Origin: an uncultured Eubacteriales bacterium
Lineage (GTDB): Bacteria; Bacillota; Clostridia; Christensenellales; Aristaeellaceae
Reading direction: 5' to 3'
Assembly (NCBI GenBank): GCA_900553295.1
Contig: USCR01000046.1
Span: forward strand, 1 to 15,087
Length of the DNA stretch: 15,087 nucleotides
Part shown: positions 6,905 to 13,806 of the stretch, in pieces
How positions within the stretch are numbered: position 1 is the first letter of the stretch
How the letters are laid out: every line of letters begins with the position of its first letter
Notes under the pieces: generated by a model
Database searches by the model: none
What the model was told of the DNA's origin: nothing
The model's input: the letters and a program-made list of their open reading frames with translations, nothing else
Translations under genes and position numbers: made by a program

Positions 6905-7921
6905 TTACCGCATGCCGCCAAAGCCGCCGCCCATGCTGCCGCCGCCGAAATCCCCGCCGAAGTCGCGGTTCTGCCGGCTGTTCTGCATGCCGCTGGGCGC
7001 GCTGCCGCCGGGCATGCTGCCGCCCCCGAACAGGGACATCAGGCTGCTCAGGCCCGTGGAAGCGCTGGCGGAGGTGGTTTCCTCCGCGTAGACCACGTCC
7101 CCTTCGGACAGGCCCGCGGTGATCTCCACATAGTTGTCGTTGTCCACGCCGATCTCCACGGGAACCTTTTCCATGACGCCCTCGGCGGTCTGCCGGAGGA
7201 CATAGGCGCTGTTGTCCACGTCAAAGGACAGGGCGTCCTTGGACAGGACCACCACGTCCACGGCTTCCTCCTGGGGAATGGTCACGGTAACCGCCATGCC
7301 GGGGAGCACGTCCTCGGTGACGTCCATTTCGCAGGTCACGGTATAGTAGGCCGTGGAGACCTGGGAAGCGCTGATGCGGTTGATATGGGTAATTTCGCTG
7401 TCAAAGGTTTCGCCCAGGGCGGTGACGGTGATGCGGCAGGCCTGCCCTTCGCTGACCTGGGAAATCTGGTATTCGTCCACGCGCATGGTCACCTTCATGT
7501 GGGCAAAGTCCACAATCTGGATCAGGCTGGCGCCGGCGGCCACTTCGTCGCCTTCCTCCACGCTGAGCTCATTCACCGTGCCGTCAAAGCCTGCCTCCAG
7601 GGTTTCGCCGCTGGAGAGGCGCATGAGCTTGTCGCCGCTCTCCACCTGGTCGCCCTCGGCCACGTATACGGTGCGCACGGTGGCCGCCGCCCCGGCGGTG
7701 AGGGTTTCGTTATTTACCACGCTCACCGAGCCGGAAAAGCTCAGGGCATTGGAGATGGTCCCCCGGGAGGCGGTGTACTTCACGTAGGTCGTGGTAGCCT
7801 CCGCCCGCCAGGTGGGGAGCACAAACAGGGCAAAGGCCCCCGCCGCCACCGTGAGCAACACCAGCCAGGTTATCAGCCGCCGGAGCCACCGGCGCTTCTT
7901 TTTCGGCTTTGCCATCGCCAT
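6905..7921 (-). CDS. Membrane-anchored HlyD/MacA-like adaptor with Gly-rich tail (copy 2)
   Basis: This 338-residue protein has a basic N-terminus (KPKKKRRWLRR) and one membrane helix (about 17-36) that is probably not cleaved. A split lipoyl domain (about 76-136, with VYVAEGDQVESGDKLM and GFDGTVNEL), a barrel (about 138-216, IVDFAHMKVTMRVDEY to LPGMAVTV) and a membrane-proximal domain (to about 282) follow. The coiled-coil hairpin of Gram-negative MacA is missing, as expected without TolC. Residues 285-338 are a low-complexity Gly/Ser/Met tail. A second possible start is Met3 at 7915, which has AAGGTGG at better spacing (6 bases). The gene begins 5 bases after the large surface-protein gene and precedes the ATPase. 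It is paralogous to 11739-13010. Confidence 0.9.
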   Translation of the reverse strand: MAMAKPKKKRRWLRRLITWLVLLTVAAGAFALFVLPTWRAEATTTYVKYTASRGTISNALSFSGSVSVVNNETLTAGAAATVRTVYVAEGDQVESGDKLMRLSSGETLEAGFDGTVNELSVEEGDEVAAGASLIQIVDFAHMKVTMRVDEYQISQVSEGQACRITVTALGETFDSEITHINRISASQVSTAYYTVTCEMDVTEDVLPGMAVTVTIPQEEAVDVVVLSKDALSFDVDNSAYVLRQTAEGVMEKVPVEIGVDNDNYVEITAGLSEGDVVYAEETTSASASTGLSSLMSLFGGGSMPGGSAPSGMQNSRQNRDFGGDFGGGSMGGGFGGMR

Positions 7922-7926
7922 CCACC

Positions 7927-10656
7927 TTACCCTTCCTTCGCCTGCGCCAGCTCCTCCAGGGTGCCGGTGTAGACGTCGTAATAATAGAACGCTCCGCCCT
8001 CTTCCTCGGTGAGAGGCCAGGTTTCCCCGGCCACGGTAACCGACAGGGTGGTTTCTCCCGCTTCCGTCATGGCCACATGGTAGTCAAAGGCCTCGCTGCT
8101 CAGCCCCTGGGCGCGGTACATGGTGTAACGCACCCCTGCCGCAAAGCCCGCCGTGGACAGGGCCGTCACCTGATCCCCCACCTGGAGCACCAGGTAATCA
8201 ATGCCGCTGGCAGCCAGCTTTTTGTACACGGTACCGTTGAAGTCCCAGGTGAAGGCCGCGTCCTCCGCCTGGGCAAGGTCCTCCTGGGAGACGGCCAGCA
8301 CCAGGGTATCCGGGGTGTCGGAGGCGTCCTCCATCCAGTTGGACAGGGTAGCGGTGAAGGCGGGTTGGTAATCCTCGCCCAGCAGGGCCAGGAGACGCTC
8401 ATCGGGCCGCAGGAACAGCTCCAGCTCCGTTTCGCCCATGACCAGGGAGCTCATGGGCTGTTCGGCCACCACCAGCTCCACCCCGTCATAGGCCACCACG
8501 GCGGTGGTGTCGGAGGTGGCGTGGGTGGTTGCCACGGTGGAGGAGGAACCGCCGCCACCGCCGCCGGAGAAGCCGCCGCTGGGCCGGCCCTGGCTGCTCT
8601 GGAGGGTGACTTCCTTTTCATAGGCGGCCAGGTTGCCCGCGCCGTCCCGGGCCACGATGGTTCCCGGGGCAAAGGTATACGCCTGGGCGGCGGTGAAGGT
8701 CAGCCCCCACACGCCTTCGCCCATTTCCGTAACGGGATACCAGCTGGCACCGCCGTCCATGGACAGGCCGTCAATGCCGCTCACCGCATCCGAGGCGGTG
8801 ACGGTCAGGGTGAGGTTTGCTCCCGCAGTGGCCTGCACCAGGGGCGGGGTGGTATCCAGCCGGAGGGTCACATCCTGGGTGGAGGCGGCCACCTGGCCCG
8901 CCCCATCCAGCACCACAAAGGTCAAGGTATAGGCGCCCTCCTCCTGGGCGGTGAAAGTGTTGCCCGCCAGGGTCACGGGAGCGCCGCCGTCATAGCGCAC
9001 CGCCCAGGTCCAGCCCTGGGGCAGCTCCACGTCGCTGGAGAGGGTAAAGGTGGGGGCCGTGGTCAGCCAGGAATCATCCAGCACCTGGTCGCAGGCCGCC
9101 TGGAGGGTCAGCGTTGCGGTTTCCTCCCCGGCGGTGACCTCCTCCACGTATACGAACAGGCCCGCGCTCCCGTCCAGGGGGCTTTGGGTAGTGACCCGCA
9201 CGGCGCAGCTGCTGATGGCAAACACGCCGGGGTCCGCGGCCAGCTGCACGCCGCTGAGCTGGGACGCGCCGCCGGAAAGAATAATGATGTCCCCGGTGAG
9301 CAGATAGATGGTGCTGCCCGTGGGTGCCAGGGCCAGCAGCCCTTCCAGGGTACCGTAGACCGGTCCGCTGCCGTCAGGGTTTCCCATCCAGGCCTGCTTG
9401 CGGATGGAGGACTCCGTGGTGAAGTCCAGGCGCACCGTATAGGGCGCGGAGGTGGCCAGGGTCTGGCCGTCGTCATCCATCATATAGAAGCGCAGGGTAT
9501 ATGTCCCGGAGGCCGTGGCGGTGTACCGGTCACCTACCAGGGCCATGGGTGCGGCATCGTCCACGCTGACGGCATAGTACCAGTCCGCGTCGGTTATGCC
9601 GCTGAGGATGAAGGTGGGCGCCGCGTCGGAAAGGGTATCGGGAGTGTAGTCCACGGCGGCCACCAGCAGCTCCGGTTCAGGGAGCGCCTCAGGCTGTTCC
9701 GTGGGGACGGGTGCGATTTCCGAAGTAGGCGTAGCCGTGAGTTCCGCAGCAGGCTCCGCAGTAGGTGTCGCCGTAGGTTCCACAGCAGGCTCCACCGTGG
9801 GTGTGGCCGTGGAATTCGCAGCAGGCTCTGCCGTGGGCGTGGCCGTGGGGGCCGTGTCAGCCCCCGATGACAGGGTTACCGCCCAGGCCCGGGAACGTGC
9901 CAGTACCTCTCCGGCTTCATCCAGCACCACAAAGCGATAGCTGCCGGAGGCATCCGGGGTGTAGGTATTGCCTTTCAAGGGCTGCGCCTGAACGCCGTCC
10001 AGCTCCACGCCGTAGGTCTGCCCCTGCGTCAGCTCCGGAATGGCGGCCAGGGTGAAGGTGGGGGTACAGGGATTGCTTTCATCATAGTTCTGGGGAGTGA
10101 CCTGCAGCTCCATTTCCAGGATCTCCTGGCTTTCGCCGCCGTTGGAGCCTTCCTCCACCGGCAGTTTGAAGCCTACCCACAGGTACACCGTATTTTCGGC
10201 ACTGTTTCCGGCGGGGTTGGTTTCGGAGAGCATCACCACGCGGTTTTCCTCGGGGAAAACGGTGGTATCCAGGGCCAAGGCCAGGTCGCTGGCCTGCTCC
10301 AGGGTCCAACCCGGCAGCTCATATACCTTTGCGGATGCCAGATACACGGGCTGGCCCAGGGCCTGGGCCAGGGGAATCAGCTCCGCCAGTTCCCCATAGC
10401 GCCGGGTTTCTCCCTCCAGGTAATAGGCAGGGCCGTTGGCGGCCACCTCAGGCGTGGCTGTCGCCGTGGGCACAGCGGTAGTCTCCGCCGTAGGAGCGGC
10501 CGTTGCCGTGGGCATGACGGTAGCTGTCGCCGTAGGCATGGAGGCGTCCATATCCGAGGATGTGGCCATGTCCTCCGCCAGGGTGACCGTGCTGCCCGGC
10601 AGGGCCAGATTCAGGGCCAGCAGCAGCGCCAGCCCGCCGGTGAAATACCTTTTCAT
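7927..10656 (-). CDS. Large secreted Ig-like repeat protein of the exporter operon
   Basis: This is about 909 residues from ATG 10656. I prefer that start to ATG 10674 because it has GGAGGTG upstream and gives a clean signal peptide (MKRYFTGGLALLLALNLALPGSTVTLA). In this numbering: a Thr/Ala/Pro-rich stretch (about 41-70), an unassigned domain (about 75-190), Ig-like repeat 1 (about 200-263), four 12-residue TATPT-x-EP units (271-318), Ig-like repeat 2 (about 348-411), a middle region (about 412-530), Ig-like repeat 3 (about 536-601), a TTPP/SGIDG Ig-like domain (about 602-685), a Gly linker (about 694-706) and an unassigned C-terminal domain (about 707-909). No LPxTG sorting signal, S-layer domain or C-terminal helix is seen. 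It lies 18 bases after one adaptor gene and 5 before another, so it may be cargo or partner. The function is unknown. Confidence 0.85.
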   Translation of the reverse strand: MKRYFTGGLALLLALNLALPGSTVTLAEDMATSSDMDASMPTATATVMPTATAAPTAETTAVPTATATPEVAANGPAYYLEGETRRYGELAELIPLAQALGQPVYLASAKVYELPGWTLEQASDLALALDTTVFPEENRVVMLSETNPAGNSAENTVYLWVGFKLPVEEGSNGGESQEILEMELQVTPQNYDESNPCTPTFTLAAIPELTQGQTYGVELDGVQAQPLKGNTYTPDASGSYRFVVLDEAGEVLARSRAWAVTLSSGADTAPTATPTAEPAANSTATPTVEPAVEPTATPTAEPAAELTATPTSEIAPVPTEQPEALPEPELLVAAVDYTPDTLSDAAPTFILSGITDADWYYAVSVDDAAPMALVGDRYTATASGTYTLRFYMMDDDGQTLATSAPYTVRLDFTTESSIRKQAWMGNPDGSGPVYGTLEGLLALAPTGSTIYLLTGDIIILSGGASQLSGVQLAADPGVFAISSCAVRVTTQSPLDGSAGLFVYVEEVTAGEETATLTLQAACDQVLDDSWLTTAPTFTLSSDVELPQGWTWAVRYDGGAPVTLAGNTFTAQEEGAYTLTFVVLDGAGQVAASTQDVTLRLDTTPPLVQATAGANLTLTVTASDAVSGIDGLSMDGGASWYPVTEMGEGVWGLTFTAAQAYTFAPGTIVARDGAGNLAAYEKEVTLQSSQGRPSGGFSGGGGGGSSSTVATTHATSDTTAVVAYDGVELVVAEQPMSSLVMGETELELFLRPDERLLALLGEDYQPAFTATLSNWMEDASDTPDTLVLAVSQEDLAQAEDAAFTWDFNGTVYKKLAASGIDYLVLQVGDQVTALSTAGFAAGVRYTMYRAQGLSSEAFDYHVAMTEAGETTLSVTVAGETWPLTEEEGGAFYYYDVYTGTLEELAQAKEG
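9703..9846 (-). repeat. Four 36-bp tandem repeats coding TATPT-x-EP units
   Basis: Four consecutive 12-residue units (TATPTAEPAANS, TATPTVEPAVEP, TATPTAEPAAEL, TATPTSEIAPVP) form a Thr/Pro linker between Ig-like repeats 1 and 2. The last unit is the most diverged. Copy number could vary between strains. Confidence 0.9.
10447..10536 (-). repeat. Thr/Ala/Pro-rich low-complexity coding stretch
   Basis: An imperfect PTATAT-type repeat of about 30 residues follows the signal peptide of the Ig-like protein. It resembles the linker at 9703-9846 and probably acts as a flexible stalk, possibly glycosylated. Confidence 0.75.
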
Positions 10657-10674
10657 AGGGATGCACACCTCCAT

Positions 10675-11742
10675 TTACGTTTCGTCGCTCAGGGGAACCA
10701 CCGTTACCGTCATGCCCAGGCGGACATCGTCCCCGGGGGTAAAGGTGGCATAGGCCGTATACATGGCTTCGGTGGAGACGCTTCCCTGCGTCTGCGCGTC
10801 GCTGACATAGGAAATGGCCGTCACCTGTCCCGTGGCGGGCTGGGACTTATCCTCATTCCAGTTGAAGTAAATCTCCACGGTGTCTCCCACGGCAACCTGG
10901 CTGAGCAGATCCTCGGGGATGGTGAACGCCACCTGATCCCCGCCGCGGGGAGCGAGCACCGCCAGGGTCGCCCCCTGCTGCACCTGCTGTCCCAGGCTGC
11001 ACTGCACCTGGGTGACCACGCCGGCGCTGTCCGACGTTACCTCCGGGCTACCGGTGGCGCTCAGGCCCATCAGGGAGCCGGAGACGGTTTCAAACAATAA
11101 CTGGCCCCGCTCCACGGTATCCCCGTCGGAGACGTACATTTTCAGAATGCTGCCCGTACCGCTGACGGCTACCTCCGCCGTGCGCTGCACCACGCCGGTG
11201 CCCAGGCAGCTGTCCGCGTCATAATCCGGGGAGCGGTAAATATAGGCGGATTCCTGCAGATACATCTCCCCGGCGGTGGTGGTCACCGTGTAGGAGGAGC
11301 CGCTCACCCCGGTGACAATGCCCTCCGCCCGGTGGCTGCCGTCCTTCACGCACTGGATATATACCTTTTCCCCCAGCTCCACATAGTAGGTGTCCACATC
11401 CTCATGGGCCTTGGAAAGCGTGCAGGAGATGGTATAGCGGCTTACCGGAGAAAGGTAGAGCACCGTACCCTCGGCGCTGTCACCCTCCTGGGCAAAGACG
11501 CCGTTGACGGTGCCATCCTGGGTGGCCCATACCTTGGTGGTGCTCAGGGTGACCACGGCATCCCCGGCCTCCAGCAGCTGGCCTTCCCGGATGTCCAGGG
11601 CGGTGACCGTGCCCCCAAAGGGCGCGGTGATTGCCACGGTTTCCCCGGCCACCACCGTACCGTCAAAGGTTTCCTGGGCCAGCGCTCCCCAGGGAAGCAG
11701 CAGCGACGTCAGTAGCCACGCGGCCCATAGCTTACGTTTCAT
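10675..11742 (-). CDS. Secreted double-unit membrane-fusion (HlyD-like) adaptor, copy 1
   Basis: This 355-residue protein has AGGAGG 9 bases before ATG 11742, which overlaps the previous gene's stop (ATGA). The signal peptide MKRKLWAAWLLTSLLLPWGALA is probably cut before Q23. It is clearly paralogous to 3865-4932 over its whole length. Shared blocks include TFDGTVVAGE, APFGG, YLSP-x2-YTIS, ERGQLLFETV and RLGMTV at the end. It has the same two-unit layout: lipoyl-like about 30-84 and 193-264, barrel-like about 100-170 and 268-350. There is no membrane helix after the signal. It pairs with the anchored adaptor just upstream, as copy 2 pairs with the ABC genes. It probably sits outside the membrane as part of an adaptor stack. 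Binding of polysaccharide or of the neighbouring Ig-like protein are other options. Confidence 0.8.
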   Translation of the reverse strand: MKRKLWAAWLLTSLLLPWGALAQETFDGTVVAGETVAITAPFGGTVTALDIREGQLLEAGDAVVTLSTTKVWATQDGTVNGVFAQEGDSAEGTVLYLSPVSRYTISCTLSKAHEDVDTYYVELGEKVYIQCVKDGSHRAEGIVTGVSGSSYTVTTTAGEMYLQESAYIYRSPDYDADSCLGTGVVQRTAEVAVSGTGSILKMYVSDGDTVERGQLLFETVSGSLMGLSATGSPEVTSDSAGVVTQVQCSLGQQVQQGATLAVLAPRGGDQVAFTIPEDLLSQVAVGDTVEIYFNWNEDKSQPATGQVTAISYVSDAQTQGSVSTEAMYTAYATFTPGDDVRLGMTVTVVPLSDET

Positions 11743-13010
11743 GACTCATTTCCTCCTGTTTGCTCCTGGGGCTGCGCGGGACTGTCCGCCTGCGCGTCCT
11801 GGGTATCCTGGCCGGTGGAGCGACCGCCTTGCTGGCCGGCTCCGGGCCGGCCGGTATTCGTGGATTCCTCTGTGCCGGCGTTCTCTTCGGTGCTTTGCAG
11901 GTTATCCGTGCGCTGGGACGTTTCGGCTTCCGTGGACGTCTGGCTGCCTTCGGGCGCTTCCATACCTTCGGGCATCTCGCCGCCTTCAGGGATTTCCATG
12001 CCCTCGGGCATCTCACCGCCTTCGGGAACTTCCATGCCTTCGGGGAACGTCCAATCCTGGGAGAAGCTCCGGTTGGTGTCCCGGCTGCGCTCGCCCTCCT
12101 GGATTACCACGGTCTGGCCCACCAGGGAGGCATACAGCTTGCCCAGGGAGAAGTCCTCCGCCGCTTCCGTGCCCGCCACGGCCCACACGGTTTCCCCGGG
12201 TTCCACCCCGGAGACAATCTCCACCCGCATGCCGTCGCTTAGCCCGGTTTCCACCTCACGCTCCTGATAGCTGCCGTCCGCCTGGCGGATGAGCACATAG
12301 GGCGTGCCATCCTCGTGGAAGGAGAGCGCCGCCATCTCCAGGGTGGTAACGCCCAGGGCCTCCTCGTCGGCAATGGTCACCGTGGCGGCCATGCCGGGCA
12401 GCACATTCTCCGGGGCATCCAGCCGAGCGGTGGCGGAATAGCTGGCCACGTTGCCCATGGACCCGGAGACCAGGTTGATGTGGTCGATCTCCGTTTCGAT
12501 ATCCAGCCCCAGAGAGATGATAGTCACCGTGCAGGGGAGTCCCTTGTACACCTTCTGCACGTCGTATTCATCCACGCTCAGGTCCACCTGCAGCTGGGTG
12601 AAGTCCACAATCTGCACCAGGCCCTGGCTGCGGCGGAGCCAATCGCCCTTGGCCACGGCGATCTCGTTCACGGTGCCGTCGATGCCCGCCTTGAGGGTTT
12701 CGCCATTGGACAAATCCAGGATTTTATCCCCCGCCTTTACCGCCTGGTCCTGGGTAACATAGATGTTGCTCACGGTGGCCTCGCCGCTGTTTTGCAGCGT
12801 TTCGGTATGTATGGCGCTGATCTGCGCGTTGAAGCTCATGGTGGTTGCAATGTCCCCTGTCTGTGCGGTATAGCTGGCATAGACGGTTTTCTCCGCTCCT
12901 GCCGCCATGGGATAAATATAGCTGTATCCCGCCAGGCACACCGCCGCAACCACCGCCAGCAGCGCCACCCGCTTTGTCCATTGCCATACCCGGCTCTTTC
13001 CGCGCCCCAT
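11739..13010 (-). CDS. Membrane-anchored HlyD/MacA-like adaptor with PEG-M-E repeat tail (copy 1)
   Basis: This is the first gene of the operon, 423 residues from ATG 13010, chosen for AAGGGAG about 7 bases upstream. ATG 13040 is possible but has a weaker site, and the much longer open frame reaching 13595 would run through the next gene on the other strand. A basic N-terminus and one helix (about 14-32) anchor it. The split lipoyl domain (about 74-136, VTQDQAVKAGDKIL, GIDGTVNEIAV), barrel (about 136-212, IVDFTQLQVDLSVDEYDV to LPGMAATV) and membrane-proximal domain (to about 282) match the paralogue at 6905-7921. The last 120 residues are disordered: a PEGMEx repeat (323-355), then Ser/Thr/Glu/Gln-rich sequence. 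No ATPase or permease follows directly, so it may share the ones downstream. Confidence 0.87.
   Translation of the reverse strand: MGRGKSRVWQWTKRVALLAVVAAVCLAGYSYIYPMAAGAEKTVYASYTAQTGDIATTMSFNAQISAIHTETLQNSGEATVSNIYVTQDQAVKAGDKILDLSNGETLKAGIDGTVNEIAVAKGDWLRRSQGLVQIVDFTQLQVDLSVDEYDVQKVYKGLPCTVTIISLGLDIETEIDHINLVSGSMGNVASYSATARLDAPENVLPGMAATVTIADEEALGVTTLEMAALSFHEDGTPYVLIRQADGSYQEREVETGLSDGMRVEIVSGVEPGETVWAVAGTEAAEDFSLGKLYASLVGQTVVIQEGERSRDTNRSFSQDWTFPEGMEVPEGGEMPEGMEIPEGGEMPEGMEAPEGSQTSTEAETSQRTDNLQSTEENAGTEESTNTGRPGAGQQGGRSTGQDTQDAQADSPAQPQEQTGGNES
11946..12044 (-). repeat. 18-bp tandem repeats coding PEG(M/G)E(x)
   Basis: Five and a half 6-residue units (PEGMEV, PEGGEM, PEGMEI, PEGGEM, PEGMEA, PEG) lie in the tail of the first anchored adaptor. 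They also read as a 36-bp higher-order repeat alternating PEGME and PEGGE. Confidence 0.92.
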
Positions 13011-13244
13011 GTCCTGCTCCCTTCGCGCCCTGCGCGCCATATTTTTCCCATTGTTGAGAAACCGTTCCAAGCATAGGCTTTTTGCTTGAAAAGGTTTTAT
13101 AGGCCACCTGATGAAATCATGGAGTTTGTATGAAAACTGCGTGAATAGCTCAACCATGGACGGGAAGGGAATCTTCCCGGACGCAAGGAGTTTTGTCCCC
13201 GGCTGTCGAATGCATATTTTACCAAAGCGAAGGGGGAAAGGTTC
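13011..13244. promoter_or_regulatory. Divergent promoter region between exporter operon and plus-strand genes
   Basis: This 234-base gap between two gene starts pointing apart must hold the promoters of both units. Plus-strand candidate: TTGTCC 13193-13198, 16-base spacer, TATTTT 13215-13220 (four of six matches each). The minus-strand candidate is weaker: TTGGAA followed 18 bases later by AAAAAT, at about 13069-13040. Two small inverted repeats could be operators: cgggaag/cttcccg (13161-13167 with 13173-13179) and caagca/tgcttg (about 13069-13074 with 13083-13088). The region is less G+C rich than the genes. Confidence 0.5.
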
Positions 13245-13730
13245 ATGCCCGGCTATGTCACTGCGGAACAGGTGGCGCAAGCGCTGCGCCCCAGCCTGGG
13301 TTCCGCCGTGCTGGAGCAAACCGGCCTGTGCGAGGGCGCGGCCAGGCTGCTGAAGCGTTTTGCGCCCTATCGGGAAACCCTCGAAGAGCTGGCCCAGCGG
13401 GTGGAAAGCTACCTGTTTGATACCCTGTACGGCTACCTGGGCGACGACATGACGGTAAAGACCGACAGTGGGGAGCTGCGGCGCATCCGCATGCGGGAGC
13501 TGCCCCAGCTGGCCGACGACGTCATGGGCGTGCTCTTTGACAGCATGCAGGTGTATTCCATCACCTATACAAAGCTCAAGGATTACTCCCTGCACGCCGG
13601 TTCCCTGAGCGCCATGCGGGTACTCTACCAGAAGTTCGACGCCTTCCAGCCCCCCGAGGAAAAGGAGCTCATCGCCCGCATTATCCGGGATAATTATCCC
13701 CCGGAGCGCTATGCCGCCTGGCTAACATAA
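13245..13730 (+). CDS. Hypothetical protein, 161 residues
   Basis: I do not recognise this protein. ATG 13245 has AAGGGGGAAAG about 4-14 bases upstream, and codon use matches the genes around it, so it looks real. There is no signal peptide or membrane helix, so it is probably cytoplasmic. It appears mostly helical, with many charged residues (ERV-x-YLFDTLYGYLGDD, LRRIRMRELPQLADDVMG). Near the C-terminus is EEKELIARIIRDNYPPERYAAWL. No catalytic or metal-binding pattern is evident, and no helix-turn-helix is clear. The gene is divergent from the exporter operon and is followed 76 bases later by the metal-binding protein gene in the same direction. It could be co-transcribed with that gene, or it could be a regulator or accessory of either unit. 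Only position suggests this. Confidence 0.75.
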   Translation: MPGYVTAEQVAQALRPSLGSAVLEQTGLCEGAARLLKRFAPYRETLEELAQRVESYLFDTLYGYLGDDMTVKTDSGELRRIRMRELPQLADDVMGVLFDSMQVYSITYTKLKDYSLHAGSLSAMRVLYQKFDAFQPPEEKELIARIIRDNYPPERYAAWLT

Positions 13731-13806
13731 AGACGGGATGCATGGCCCCTCCTGGACCGTTACATAAGCGGCCCCTGGCACACCAACCCAAGAAAGGAAC
13801 GTATCC

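Noticed and set aside
7909..9870. Plus-strand open frame of 653 residues
   Set aside because: It is antisense to the Ig-like protein. The other strand has the signal peptide, the ribosome binding site and meaningful repeats.
13011..13595. N-terminal extension of the first anchored adaptor to 13595
   Set aside because: It would overlap the opposite-strand gene at 13245, hide the membrane anchor in the middle of the protein, and leave the good ribosome binding site before 13010 unused.
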